A DNA stretch of 64,000 nucleotides from Cryptomeria japonica (lineage: Eukaryota > Streptophyta > Pinopsida > Cupressales > Cupressaceae), in NCBI RefSeq assembly GCF_030272615.1, contig NC_081411.1, forward strand, positions 837,610,136 to 837,674,135. Reading direction: 5' to 3'. Shown piece by piece: positions 50,099-62,730 of this stretch (positions within the stretch are counted from its first letter, which is position 1; each line of letters begins with the position of its first letter). The notes below the pieces were generated by a model. It did no database searches, was not told where the DNA came from, and saw only the letters and a program-made list of their open reading frames with translations. The position numbers and the translations under genes are program-made.

Positions 50099-51480
50099 AT
50101 GTCGTCGATTACATGACAAGCTCATAAGCGCGGTAGGGGTCCTAGATGTACTCGCATGGCATGCGAAGATGTTGTACAGGATGAGCCGGATCTAGAAATG
50201 GATTATGAAGCTCTTCCCAAACAATCGATTGACCCCAATTGAGACATTTGGGTTGCACTTTAGAACCTAATAGGAATAGTTTAGGATAGACTCCTAGTAG
50301 TAGATCATCAGGTAGAGCACCAGAATTCTGAGAATCTTAGTTCTACAGCTAGGGAGCAGAGTAGGAGTCCACCTTCTAACCATATAGAGGCCCAGGCCAA
50401 GCATGAGCCTGAGTCGGTCCATCTACCTGAGGCACCTCCAGTAGTGGCACCAATAATTTTTGAGAGAGCACCCCGTGATCCCGGGGATTAGATCAGAGAG
50501 ATTTAACATCTTCAACCACCATCATTTGTAGGATCTACCAATGGGGTAGAGACTGAGGCTTGGCTATTGAGTTTAGAGAGGTTCTTCAGATTGCATCCCT
50601 ATGAGAGAAATTTGAAGGTACAGATTGTCATTCACCTTTTGAGAGGGACAACTTCCACATGGTGGAGGCAGGAGGAGTACAAGAATGATTTAGCTGTGGA
50701 CATTGTCACTTGGGACATCTTTACAGAGAGATTCAAGGATAGATGCCTATCAAAGAACCTTAGGTAGTGTAGGATTGATGAGTTTCATGACCTTCAGCAA
50801 AAGGGTCTCTTAGTGTCCCAGTATGAGAGCAAGTTCTTCGAGCTCTTACCCTATGTTGACTACCTAAAGGATGAGAAAATACTCATCAACTAGTTTATTA
50901 GAGGATTGAATGCTGGTATAGCAGGACCAGTTAGGATGGTAGCTCCAGGAAGCCTTCGTGTTGCTGTGGAGAAGGCCTTGATATCAGAGGAGATTCAAGG
51001 TAGACCGCAGGACATGCGAGATCGGCATCAGAACCAAAACCCTATACTGCAGTCTTTTGGGTTTCAGAAACCCCACTAGAAGGGTAACCATAGGCATTCA
51101 TTAGGTTCCTTTAAATCCCCTCCTCCATAGTAGCCTCTAGAATTAGAGGCAAAGGCCTCCACAGGGTTAGCAAGGCTTTAAGCCCAAGTAGTGGCATTCA
51201 CAGGGTCCTAGGTTCGATCAACAATCATAGGTTCCATACACACCTTTGGCACAGACTTAATAGTCCTCCAGAGGTGGTTTCAGTGGATCAAGTAGGACAA
51301 GAGGACAAGGATACTCTAGGCCATAGGGTGTTTTGTTCCAGAAACATGGTGCTTGTTTCACTTGTGGGGCCATGGGATGCATGGAGAGAGACTATCCACA
51401 GGATCAGATGGCAGGTTTGGAGCCTATAGTTGGGGACATGGGTAAGTCCCATAGAGTCTTCGCAGCGGTTGACAATTGCC
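50099..51480 (+). pseudogene. Gypsy C gag
   Basis: From ATG 50099 (MSSIT) a frame with several stops encodes an acidic, Pro-rich N terminus, then the gypsy Gag domain: ETEAWLLSLERFFRLHPYE, LLRGTTSTWWRQEEY, TWDIFTERFKDRCLS and FIRGLNAGIAGPVRMVAP. A frameshift near 51200-51330 moves to the frame with the zinc knuckle CFTCGAMGCMERDYP. There the expected His is Cys and the last Cys is Tyr, so the knuckle is ruined. The frame runs on into protease. Confidence 0.85.
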
Positions 51481-52010
51481 AGGCAGAGCATCGGGCCATA
51501 GTCATAGAGGTCGCAGATACGATCAGAGGTAGCAGTGTTTCTATCTTGTTTGATTCAGGAGGTACAAATTATTTTATATCTCCATTGGTTGAGCATTTTA
51601 GGCTAGTGGCAACTAGACAAGGTGTTAGTTGGAAGTGGAGTTGGCTTCAAGAGCTAGAGTGTCTATTGAGTCAGTGGTTAGGGGCTATCAGCTTCAGATT
51701 GGGAGTACAAACACCTTAGTAGACCTTTGAGTCACACCTCTAGGATCTTATGGCATTGTTCTTGGCATGGATTGTCACCAGCAGAAGATCGAGTGTGTAG
51801 ACAATCAGGGTACCTCCATAGTAATTTCGGGGATTCAGAGGCTCGTATCACTTCGTATGATTTCCACTATGCAGCTTAAGAAGAAGGGATGCCAATTATT
51901 TGCCATTACCATCAATGATGGAGAGGAAGAGAATGAGAAGGTGCCTTCCCTAGATGATCATCCTATCCTTAAGGAATTTGTAGATGTGTTTCCTTCCAAA
52001 CTACCTGGTA
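51481..52010 (+). pseudogene. Gypsy C protease
   Basis: VSILFDSGGTNYFISPLVE carries the aspartic-protease D-S-G followed by the usual Thr-Asn. The frame shifts before VLGMDCHQQKIECVDNQG, equivalent to the standard GMDWL...DC.. segment, with Cys in place of Trp. It ends in the linker to RT (EFVDVFPSKLPGMPPSREID). Confidence 0.8.
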
Positions 52011-52870
52011 TGCCACCTAGCAGAGAGATTGATTTTTGCATAGATCTTGTACTTGGAGCTGAGCCGATTTTGAGAGCACCATATAGGATGACCACTAATG
52101 ATCTTAATGAGCTCAAGATGCATCTTGAGGAACTCCTAGAGAAGGGTCACATTCATACTAGTGTCTCCCCTTGGGGCACACTAGTCATCTTCATGAAGAA
52201 GAAGGACATATCCCTTTGATTATGTATGGATTATAGATAGTTGAACAAAGTGACCATCAAGACTGATATCCCTTGCCCAGGATTGATCACTTATTTGATC
52301 AGCTTTAGGGTGCCAAAGTATTTTCTAAGATAGATCTAAAGTCAGGGTACCATCAGTTGAGGATTGTAGAGAGTGATATCCTTAAGACCGCTTTTCGTAC
52401 CATGTATGGCCACGATGAGTTCACTGTGGTTCCATTTGGTCTTACGAATGCTCCAGCTATATTCATGAGTCTCATGAATGGGGTATTCTGCACTTTCCTT
52501 CACCAATTTTTGATTGTGTTCCTCAACAACATATTGATATACTCTTGGAATGAGAAGGAGCACAAGGAGCACTTCAGATAGGTATTGCAGTGCTTGAGAG
52601 ATAATCAGTTGTATGGCAGTCTATCGAAGTGTGCATTCTTTAGATCAGAGGTCACATATCTAGGACATGTTATATCCAGAGATGGGATCTTAGTTGACCC
52701 ATCGAAGATCAGAGCTATTATGGATTGGCCAGTGCCAACTAGTGTGACAGAAGTCAAGAGTTTCATGGGTCTAGCAAGGTACTACTGATGCTTCATTGAG
52801 GGGTTCTCTAGGGTTGCACATCCTATTAAATCCCTTCAATGAAAGGGAAAGAAATTCAAGTGGACAGAAA
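52011..52870 (+). pseudogene. Gypsy C reverse transcriptase, catalytic aspartates lost
   Basis: RVT_1 landmarks are present across two frames: [90 protein letters not shown] and [14 protein letters not shown]. The active-site motif, normally YxDD, reads FLNNILIYS: both aspartates are Asn. Stops at 52220 and near 52236, and a frameshift near 52240-52350, also disable it. Confidence 0.9.
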
Positions 52871-53330
52871 GGTGTGAGAGGGCCTTTCAGGATTTCAAAA
52901 GGGCACTCACTAGTGCACCTATTCTTTTTGTGCCAGACCCCTCGGCTGATTTCATGGTATGCACAGATGATTCCTTGGATGGTTTAGGAGTAGTTCTTAT
53001 GCAAGAGGGTTGAGTTATAGCCTATGAGTCTAGGAAACTTAATACTCATAAGCTTAACTACCCTACTCATGACCTTGAGCTTGCAGTAGTGGTGCATGCA
53101 CTTGTGAGGTGGAGACATTTTCTTTTGGGTCATAATTTTGAGCTTCATTCAGATCATCAGAGCTTGCAGTACATATTCACTCAACCCAATCTTAATGCTT
53201 GTCAGAGAATATGGATGGAGTTTTTATGTGCTCGTATGGTTTTTATGTTCACTACATCAAGGGGAAAGAGAATTTTGTTGCATATTTCTTGAGTAGGAGA
53301 CTCATGAGATATGCTCCATGTCTATGGACA
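52871..53330 (+). pseudogene. Gypsy C RNase H
   Basis: FMVCTDDSLDGLGVVLMQEG, then YESRKLNTHKLNYPTHDLEL, VHALVRWRHFLLGHNFEL and HSDHQSLQYIFTQPNLNA match the gypsy RNase H (RT_RNaseH) with Asp/Glu/Asp positions. A stop after VLMQEG and frame changes at about 52980-53060 break it. Confidence 0.85.
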
Positions 53331-54290
53331 CAGATTTGAGATATCATATATTGCAATAGCTGCTAGAGAATGAGTGGTATTTAGAGGTATGTCAGGTAGT
53401 GCGATCTCAGGAGACCCAGGAAGGGAAGTTTGCAGACTATTCATTAGAGTTCAATGGACTACTACACCATAGAGGGTGCATCTATGTACCTTCTTCTAGA
53501 GGATTGCATGAATTCATTGTATTGGAGGATCATAGAGCTCCTTATGCAGTGCATACCAGAGTTAAGAAGATGCATGTAGATTTGAGATAGTTATATCATT
53601 GGCCCGGTATGCAAAAATTCATTGTTGTACTAGTAGCTTGATTCCTTGAGTGATAGAGAGTCAAGGCAGAGAACCCCCATCCACGTGGGTTGCTCCAGTC
53701 TCATACGATACCAGAGTGGAAGTGGGATACTATATCGATGGACTTTGTCATTGGTCTTCCTATGTCATCGCATTGTCATGATGCCATCATGGTGACAGTT
53801 GACAAGTTGTCCAAAGTGGCCCATTTCTCACTAGTTTGGACTACCTTCGTAGCACCATCAGTGGCACAGGTATTCTTGCAAGATATTGTCAGACTTCATG
53901 GCATTCCATGCAAGATTATTTCAGACAGAGATTTCCTCTTCACTTCTTCCTTTTGGAAGGCATTACAAGAAGCGATGGGTACCAAACTCAACTTTAGTAT
54001 AGCCTATCATCCAAAAATGGATGGACAGATAGAGAGGGTAAACCAGGTGTTAGAAGACATGCTCTGTATGTATGTCATGGATCATCAAATCATATGGGAA
54101 GAATACCTCCCTTTGGTTGAGTTTTCCTATAATAATGGGCATCACACTTCTTTGGGGATGCCACCTTTTCAGGCTTTGTATGCCAAACCTTGCAAGACAC
54201 CTTTGAGTTGGGACCACATTGAGGATAGAGTAGCTATTGGTCCTAAGATAGTTTGCAATATGGAGCAGTAGGTGGAGTTGATTATACAAT
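53331..54290 (+). pseudogene. Gypsy C integrase
   Basis: The zinc-binding N-terminal region (EFIVLEDHRAPYAVHTRVKK ... LYHWPGMQKFI) has lost its Cys pair to mutation. The core, 53690-54271, is open: WDTISMDFVIGLPMS (first Asp), KIISDRDFLFTSSFW (second Asp) and KMDGQIERVNQVLEDM (catalytic Glu), then PLVEFSYNNGHHTSLGM and PFQALYAKPCKTPL. All three catalytic residues are kept. A stop follows at 54269. Confidence 0.92.
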
Positions 54291-54775
54291 GCCTTAGAGA
54301 GGCATAGGATAGACAAAAGAAGTATTCGGATGCGAAGAGGATAGATCATATCTTCATGGTTGGGGATAGAGTTTTCTTGAGAGTGCAATCGCATAAGAGT
54401 CCAATCCATTATAGAAAGGGTTCTAAGCTCACACCTCTCTTTGTCAGACCATTTGAGATCCTTGAGAGGATAGGACCAGTTGCATATCATCTAGCTTTGC
54501 CACCTAGCTTGTCACACATCCATGATATGTTTCATGTATCAGTTTTGAGGAAGTACATCTATGATGAGTCTCATATTCTGGATTGGGATGCCTTGCAGGT
54601 GGAGTCAGATGGGCAGCTAGCTTTGGAGCCCATTCACATTTTGGCTTGTCAGACGTTGTCTCTTAAAGGTCGAGAGATGGACCAAGTTAGGGTCCAGTGG
54701 GATTGTTATGACGAGGTTGCGACATCAATGGGAGAACACAGTGTGGATGAGATCTTAGTACCCGCACCTTTTTAA
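54291..54775 (+). pseudogene. Gypsy C Pol C-terminal region (chromodomain-like position)
   Basis: After a stop the frame resumes with GDRVFLRVQSHKS, KLTPLFVRPFEILERIGPV, YHLALPPSLSHIHDMFHVSVLRKY, then LALEPIHILACQTLSLKGRE and MDQVRVQWDCYDEVATSMGE. This is the standard tail of gypsy integrases, whose last part in chromoviruses targets chromatin. The aromatic cage residues cannot be confirmed by eye. Ends at TAA 54773-54775. Confidence 0.8.
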
Positions 54776-54813
54776 TGAACTCCAGGAGGAATTTCATGCC
54801 TAGAGGGAGAGGG

Positions 54814-57800
54814 TGTTAGGCCCTACCTTGAGCCGTCATAGCATTTTAGTTATTTTCATGTTGGACCTATTATTGATACTATATTTTGATGCAATACGGA
54901 CATAGATTCTATATGATTCAGTGTTTGGATAACATTGATATTATTATCTTTTATTTTGATTTGAAGTACTTTATTTTAATGCTAGAAATTATGGATGCAT
55001 TCTCTATAAATGATTAAATTTTATGATGATTATGATGATGCCATTTAGTAGATTAATTTATGTGGATGTTATTAGATAAATGGAAAATTGATTATTATAA
55101 TTGAAATTGTATGCAATGTTTGAATTGTATTTTTTTCATATGATAATATTATGTGTGATTTTTGGAATTACTAATGTGTAAAGTCAGATGTGTAGGAAAA
55201 CTATTCCATGTGACCATGGAAACTATTCAAAGAGTCAAGCCTAAACCTATGTGTGTTTGTGAAGCCAAGGTTTGTCTATTTGGAGAGACAACACCTCATT
55301 TGTAACCATGTTTTAATTTGTAAATGTTTATGCTTGGATATGTGTTTAATTTGAAAATTGTTTAATTTATTAATTCCAAAAAAAAGGAACATTGCCATGT
55401 GTATTTAAGTGATGTATAATTTTGTGGTGTCACTTGACACGTGTTGTAAAGTGAGTTGGTAGTGACATGTCCCTTGGAAGGAATTTGTTTTACCAATGCA
55501 TTTTTCAAATATCCTAATATGCTCCCAAGAAAGTCTTGGATATGGAGCCATTAGAAAGGTCAACTTAGGGTTGACCCGTAGGTAAACTTTGGGCAAGTTT
55601 TTAGAGGGTTAAAGTAACTTCTAAGGTCAAGTTAGGGGCATTTTTAGTGGGCCATATGATATACCTATGGATGAAGGCCAATTTTAGCTATGTGTCCACT
55701 CCCTAGGGACTGTTTAGTCACCCCAAAAGTTGATTTTTCCAAGATGGCCGAATTTTAACTTTTGAGGATCCTACCTAGGTTAGACAACCTTCCTCATGAG
55801 TGGCATTTCTTTTCCGCGTTCCTTTTACCTTTTTGGAGGTGTATTGGCTAGAGAGTTTGTAAAGTGTTGAGAAGACCAACCTATGAACATCTCTCACCCT
55901 TCCCAAGAGGATTGGAAAGATTGAGGAGTGCCTTCTTAGAGAATGGTTTGGGAGGGAGAAGTTTGATCACCCACTCTCCATTTTTGGGAGACATAGATTT
56001 TCTTGAGAAATTGGTTTTGGATTTGGAAGTTTTGGCTAAGTCTTATGAAGGAAAAGATAGTGGATTTGGGCAGATCTTCTACAAACTTTTATTCACCCAT
56101 TGGTAGTTTTAAGGTTGGTTGAATGCTTCCTCGTGTATGTTATTTTGTAAATTTTGAAAGGATTGTTTGTTGTTTACCATTGTTGTTTTCTTAGTAAGCT
56201 TAGGAAGATGTTAAGTTCTTCCTTGTGTTTTCTTTTATTTGCATGTATTTATGTTATTGTTTTGGGTGTTTCAAGGTCATAGTCACCCTTGGGAGGGTAG
56301 AATGGCCTTGGGGTGAAGGGTTGTTTGACAACCTAAGAGTGTAGAGGCTCTCTTTGGAAGAGAGTGATACACAAGGGATTAGGGACCGTTACTGAATAGT
56401 GTTTTCTTTATGAAATGGGGGTCATAAGGGGAGTTTGTTGGCTTATATGCCTTGGGGGACATAAGGATTTGTTGGGACAAGTTTGGAATTTGTGGTTATT
56501 TCTACTTGGTAGCCTTGCAATGGTATTATGTTCTCCTACTTGCAAATTTCTCCTCTAGGTATTTGGTCCACCTTCACCCCTCAAGTTATAGTCACTATGT
56601 GACTTTGTCCATCCTTGGTTTGGGAGTGTTTGTGTTGTGTTTTCTTCTTGCTTATGTGTTTTTGCATGTGTGTAACCCGTTTAGCCTTGGTTCTCATAGC
56701 TCGGGGGTGGCTTCTTGTAAGCCTAGGTTGGGAGGTGAGCCTCCATGGCCACACCCTACAAGTTTTTATTCCAAGTTTGCTTGGGAAAAAGATTGGAAGA
56801 GAAGCTTTGGAATGATCCTATTTCTTATTGTATTTAGTTGCAAAGAAAATACATGTAATTGGCAAGCCCTCATTTAGTAGAAATGAGAGGCTTGATTTTG
56901 TTATCTACTTATTTGTATAAAAGGAACCATGATGTAATAAGCATATTTGTTTGAATAGTTTCATTTCAAGAAATAAAGATGTATTTTATTTAAGTATATT
57001 CTTGCAAAGAAATGATTAGATATTTGAGTTATTCTTTATTACTAATTACTTCTTGAAATAGATTAGAAATGAATTTTATTTATGTCTTAGTTAGCTAATG
57101 GAAAAGAAATGAAAATTGTTAAAAGTTAACTAGTGTAGTTATGGAGAAAGAAATGAAATAAATTAAATGTTGTTATGCAAGTATTAGAAAAAGAAATGAA
57201 ATTCATATTCTGTCCTTATTGCTATTGAAAAAGGAAATGCAAAGCTAAATGTAAATAGAGTTTAGTTATAGAAAATATTCAACCCTAGTTAGGGTTCAAA
57301 ATATAATAATAATATAAATGAAAAGAGGGAGAAACTCTTTTAAATTTGAAATGGGTAAAACCCAATTGTATTATAGTTAAATAAATAGGAAGGTTATTCC
57401 TACAATAATTTTGGGGACTTTAACTTTAAGTAAAATCCATATCTTTTTATGTAGTTATATTTATGCATATATATATGTGTGTGTGTGTTAAAAATCATAT
57501 ATATATATATATATATACATAGATAATGATTAAGTTAAATTCCTTTTGTAAATTTTTAATATTGGAATCTATTGAAGGTAAATTGTTAAATTTTAAACTT
57601 TAGAGGTCAATATTGGCCAGATACTAAATAGTTGATATTTAATATCAAAAAGGGGATTAAAATTTGACTTAATTGTGAAATGAATTTATATTTGATTTGG
57701 TTAACTTTATTAGTTAAATTTAAAAGTGTTATTCGCATTTGCTCAATTAATTATTTTAATATTAGTTAACATTATTTTATTTAGTCCTTGAGTATTTTAA

Positions 57801-58149
57801 TACTATTGAGATAATTAATATCTCTTGATTCTTTTAGAGAATTTAATTAGGGGAAATTAATTAATTAAGTTGTGACGACCCTATTTGGGGTATAATTAGT
57901 GTACCTTAAAAGTTAACACTTGCGTGGCTGAGTTATTTAAATTAACTTTAGGAACGCATCCGTTTAACACATGGGTTAACCCTTAGCTTAGATAAATTTC
58001 ATTTATCATAATTTTATCCTTGAGTAATTAGTTAACCCTTAGTTAAGACAAAACTTTTTATCCCATTTTTAACATAGAGTATTTAGTATTTTATGTTATT
58101 TAAAAAAAAAATTGGTGTTGAATTCTTGCCCAAAAGTTTGGGCATGACA
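54814..58149 (+). repeat. 3' LTR of gypsy C
   Basis: 3,336 bases starting TGTTAGGCCC after the purine run AGAGGGAGAGGG and ending GGGCATGACA. Followed by TTTTA. Colinear with 46594-49968 apart from the TA run and small indels. Confidence 0.93.
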
Positions 58150-58154
58150 TTTTA

Positions 58155-58835
58155 TTTCATCGAGATAACTTGCATCATTTGGATAACATTTTGAACTTAC
58201 CCTGATCTAATATACTTTTCTAACAAGACTTGTATCGACATGATGTATCCCGAAATGTCTGCATCAGGATAATTTACTCTATCTATATTGCAAAATACCA
58301 TTTGTACGCCTTTGATGGCTATTTTGATAGACACCCACATGATTTGTTTGGTATAGCTATATTAAAATGGTGATATCGGGATAGTTATATCAAAATCACA
58401 TAGAATTGTTATTCCACCTTTAGTAGTTATTTCGACAGCCAACCAAGACTTCATGTTTGACATTGCTATCCTAATGTCCATGTTCAACACTGATTTATTG
58501 GATCAGAATATCTATTCTGATATCGACATCTAACATTGATTTATCTATTTGTATTACATTGCTATCCTGATGTCAAGACTTCTAGTTAGCTATTTTGATA
58601 TCGACATCTATTATTGATTTATCAAATCAGAATATCTATTCTGATATATCCATGAAATATTTTCTTAGTGAGTTTATCTTATTGATCTTTCTTGGGTTTA
58701 TCAAGAATTTAACATATATCATTAGGACATAATGGAGAAAATATGTGGGATTCTATGCTTAGTAAAAGAAAAATTCCGTAGCTTCAACCTTTAACCACTT
58801 TAAATACAAAAGCTTTGTGATTATGTCAGGGGTAT
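58155..58835 (-). repeat. Probable continuation of gypsy B LTR
   Basis: Non-coding. Repeated phrases ATATCGACATCTA.CATTGATTTATC and TATTCTGATATC occur. It resumes after gypsy C at the duplicated TTTTA and looks like 46200-46590 in composition. Its outer end cannot be placed because another LTR-like unit follows. Confidence 0.45.
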
Positions 58836-59505
58836 TGTTATGAAAATTTAGGTTTCTAACACTTTGTATCATGTGATGTAATTTTGTAATTGTGAGTTAA
58901 GGGTTTAGCTGACCTTGTTGTCAAGGTTGATGAATTATATAAATAGGTGAATAGTCATGTAATTTAGGGGTCAAGATTGTGTTTGCATTATCAGAGAGTG
59001 GTTTATGGGCAAACAAGTGATTCATCCTTTGACATTGTGATTGAACATAGATTGGTGTTGCAGAGTAGACAATTGTGCTTAGCAAAAACTATCATTAGGT
59101 ATTTGTAGATGCTATTATTGCAGTTCATTCCCTCCAGATTGTATTCTAAATCTTGTTGTAAGTTAGTGAGACTTCCCTGAGGGTTGTAGCCTTTTGAGTT
59201 ATTATATTTGAGCAGTGAGCTCTAGGCAGTGTGCCTCAATGCTGGTGGATTATCCATTGCATTTTCACATAATATGACAGAGTATCATCTTATTGTGGGT
59301 AGGTTCCCACCGTGGTTTTTCCCTTAACCAAGTTTTCCATGTCAAAATCTTGGTGTTGTGTGTTGTGCTATCAATTTTCTTATCTTTGTTGTTGTTGCAG
59401 TTTATCAGATTTGTATTTGTGGTTGAGTTTGTAGATCCGGTAGAAAACTGATTCACTCCCCCCACTCTCCCCCCTCTTAGTTTTCTCTCATTGTTGTTGC
59501 CAACA
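58836..59505 (+). repeat. Lone copia-type LTR-like unit
   Basis: Runs from about TGTTATGAAAATTT to GTTGTTGCCAACA. It has a TATA-like ATTATATAAATAGG (58934-58947), the CACCGTGGTTTTTCCC / AAGTTTTCCATGTC block (59308-59343) and CACTCCCCCCACTCTCCC...TCTTAG near the end, in the same order as the other LTRs. Sequence after the end (TTTAGCTTAGAGTCCTCC) resembles the start of copia 5 internal DNA, so this may be a truncated 5' LTR and not a solo LTR. No duplication was found and edges are approximate. Confidence 0.55.
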
Positions 59506-60689
59506 TTTAGCTTAGAGTCCTCCATAGTTTTATTGATGAAATTATTTTGTGCATTTGCTCAAAGCCATGGTCTTGTGAGTGAAACCCTATTCTAGCAAGT
59601 GGAATAATTTTTTTGAGACCCAATAGGGTCCACTATTTGGAAGATCTAGGAATGATCTTGTATTTATTATAGATATGTTGTGTAATTTTCGTTTATTTTA
59701 TAATTCTTAAGTTATAAGTAAATGTAGATAGTCTTAATTATTTATTTTAGAAAAATATTTTTTTATTATTATTATTTGTTTGGAAATTTTATTTTTCATT
59801 TTTTTCTTGTAGCATTAAAGTTATATTTTTTGTCATTTGCATAGGTTTTTGGTAGCCTATACGATTATATATAGCAACCTACACAATTATTGTAGCAATT
59901 TTGCAAAATGGTCATTGCAGTTTTAAATGAATATTTTTACTTTCTAATTACATTTCATCAGCACTTACCTCACTACCTACACCCCTTGCGCAAATAACCA
60001 CTACACCTTTCACAATTTTATTCTCCCAGATTGACATGTAGACCAAACAAAATTTTAATTAGTAAATATTAAGAATATCTCATTTTTTACCCCAAGTTTT
60101 ACATATCAATGATGTTTGATGTATTGAGAATTAGGAAACTAGAAAACTAAAAGGAAAATTACTATTTACTTGACCTAGAAATTATATGTGAACAATTTTA
60201 TGAGGTCAAATATTTTATCACTTAAGTGTAAGGTTCAATTATTTATTATTTCTAGAACTAAGAAAATGATTGAAGAGCTAATTGTGACATGAAAATGAAA
60301 ATGGAAAATGAAAAAAAGTAACTAAAGGGAAAATAAAATAGAGGGTGAAAGATAAAATAGAAAATGAGAAATTGAATGAATTTTCTCATTATTCATATTT
60401 TTTTTAAAATAGCTTAATTGAATCCTCTCGCTTTTAAATTAAAATTTAAATCAAATTCTTTGATTTGGAGAACTCTTGGCATGGAATGGATTTGGAAAAG
60501 AAAGGCATTGCAGGTATTGCAGATTTTGTGTTAATTTTCTTCTCAAATTTAATTTATTTCATAAAATTTATTATTTTTTGTGGTCCAAGTTAAAGATTAT
60601 TCCTAGTATTTTATCTTGTATTTTGAATCTTTTCAATTTACATTCATTATTTAAAACAAACACTTCCATTTATATAGTGACCAGGTAAA
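59506..60689. other. AT-rich stretch with nothing recognisable
   Basis: No coding motif, LTR pair or repeat family is evident in these ~1.2 kb. Short frames such as 60476-60688 have no features. It may be decayed internal DNA of the unit to its left. Confidence 0.5.
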
Positions 60690-61717
60690 TGATAGACTTA
60701 TAAAGCACTGAGAGGGGGGGTGAATCGGTGACAACAAAAATAATACCACTTTAAACACACACTGGTAAAGATACTTAACTAGTTTACTTAATACTATGCA
60801 TGAAATCCAAAATGATATTAAAGCATCCACAACAAGTAAAACATCCACCATAACACAAGTGTTTATACATGGAAAATCCAACAGGGAAAAACTACGGTGA
60901 GATGGGACTCACAAGTTAACTATCTGCAGTAATAGGTAACTGATCGGTTAAGGTCTACAAAAGTGCTTTGCTAAGAGTGAATCCTATTAAAGATCCCAAA
61001 GCTCTATTAAAAGCTATACCCTGTTAAAGGTAGTACCATGTTAGGAGTAACCTTGGTAGAGGATTTGTACAATGAAGCTTGTTAGAGCTTACCTGGTTAG
61101 GGGATTTGACTATTGCAGTGATTAGAAAATAACATGTGGTGTGATCTAGAAGTATCACAACTTGCTTGAATAGATCCTCTTCTGCTCACTCAAAACTGCA
61201 TCACTGACATACTCTGCAACACCTTCAACAACTTAACACTTCTATCTCACATCATCAAAAAAATAGTTCATCATAATATCATTATATAGACATTAGATTT
61301 CATGTCAGCTCACGAATCATGTCACAATTTCCTAGGTGCAGTGTATCTAGACAATCTAACATAACTCATCACAGATTGCTACCAAATCTATTAGTTAGGG
61401 ATACCTCATCACGACCGGTGATAACTCATCACATAATTAGTGAAACCAATTGGAACACTGATACCGGTTAAGAGTTAATGTCTTCCAACTCATATACCGA
61501 TTGTCCTCCATTTGCTTCTTTGATGATTTTCATTGAATCTCCATGTTGGTGTCAAGCCATTCCTGTATATACTAGTTGTCTACATATACTGGTTAGACAC
61601 CCTCTAATCCATTTGAACTTAACTAAGATGACTATGACAATGTGAACATATGTGTGTATACATGTGCCATCAATGACAACACATGAAGTCATCCATTACA
61701 ATATCATCAAGCCAACA
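60690..61717 (-). repeat. 3' LTR of element 7
   Basis: About 1,028 bases from TGATAGACTTATAAAG to CATCAAGCCAACA. The plus strand carries CACTGAGAGGGGGGGTGAAT near 60708 and a TGGAAAATCCAACAGGGAAA block near 60870. Confidence 0.78.
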
Positions 61718-61949
61718 ATCTCCCTCTTTGGCATTGATGGCAATACTTAGAAAATTTTACAACTTTACAACTAAGTGTGCTTAGAAAAAAAAAGTACAAA
61801 CATATTTTTACTCCCCCTTAACAATACATACAAAATTTTACAACACATACATATTTCTACTCCCCTTTTGACAACATTGCCAAATTGAAAAGTAAAATAC
61901 ATATATATTATAGCAAAATTTGCATCAAAAAATTACATATACAAAAATG

Positions 61950-62730
61950 TAAGTCTTTATCAAGGAGTGTTCACTACAATTTTCAAGAAAATGTCACTAA
62001 AAGTGATCTTCATCTAAGAAAAATTATTTTCCCATGTTTCCAATAAGGTTTCAGTGATCTCAATGGTTGTAATAACCTGTGCAATGAATTCTTCCATCAC
62101 ATCCACTGTGCTCATTTCTGGAGTTGCCAAAACTACTTCTGCATCTGTGCATGCCCATTGTAAGATGTCCACTTTGGGTCTTAACTGGTTCTTTAGCTCT
62201 TTCAAGGATCAGAGTCTCTTAGCCTGTTCATAATCAGAGACATCTAACTGATTTTGCAAATCATCAATTGATTTGCCAAATGATAAGGCTGAATCCTGTA
62301 AAGGTATGTAGACATTAAATATCATTTCTAGCTCCTGTTATGTCTCTTCTTGCCTCTTAATCAAATCAGTGTAGAAAAATGAAATGTTACATGTATAGGA
62401 TAGGATCCTTCATCCTGTTTCAATAGTAGTCCTCAAAAGATCTTTATTCAAGGATAAAGCAATCTTCCCTATATCAATATCTTTCATTATTTTCTCTCCT
62501 CTCTTCTTTATGTAATTCTTCTTAGCTAAAGTATATGAAGCTTCTTCAAGGGACTTCAATTGGTCAGATGCATTAAGAACTAACTGGCCAAGCTTTTTGA
62601 TAGGAGTTGACAAATTTCCAGTGTCTGTCTCTGATAGAAGACTTCACAGAATCTCAATGATAGTTTGAATAGTTTCTGCTTCCTTCCTCTACTCTTTTAG
62701 TCTTTTCTTCTGAGATTTGATGAATAATGA
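61950..62730 (-). pseudogene. Element 7 ORF2 C-terminal fragment
   Basis: Minus-strand segments read KNQLRPKVDILQWACTDAEV, then MSTVDVMEEFIAQV and TLLETWENN, aligned in order with the element 2 C terminus (ISTIDAMEELVFQM, SLLESW). Further upstream are KKLGQLVLNASDQLKSLEEA and KIMKDIDIGKIALSLNKD. It is Lys/Glu-rich, helical, and interrupted by stops near 62210-62300 and 62410. Function unknown. Truncated at its N-terminal side by LTR 8. Confidence 0.65.

Larger units (their letters stand above)
60690..62730 (-). mobile_element. Element 7: 3' end of a third Gag + ORF2 element
   Basis: A 3' LTR (60690-61717) is followed on its right by a minus-strand polypurine tract (complement ATCTCCCTCTTTGG), more CTCCCC tracts (61812, 61861), and a minus-strand ORF2 C terminus. 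The sequence stops at about 62730, where another LTR begins. The ORF2 end matches element 2, so it is a third member of the family. Confidence 0.75.
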
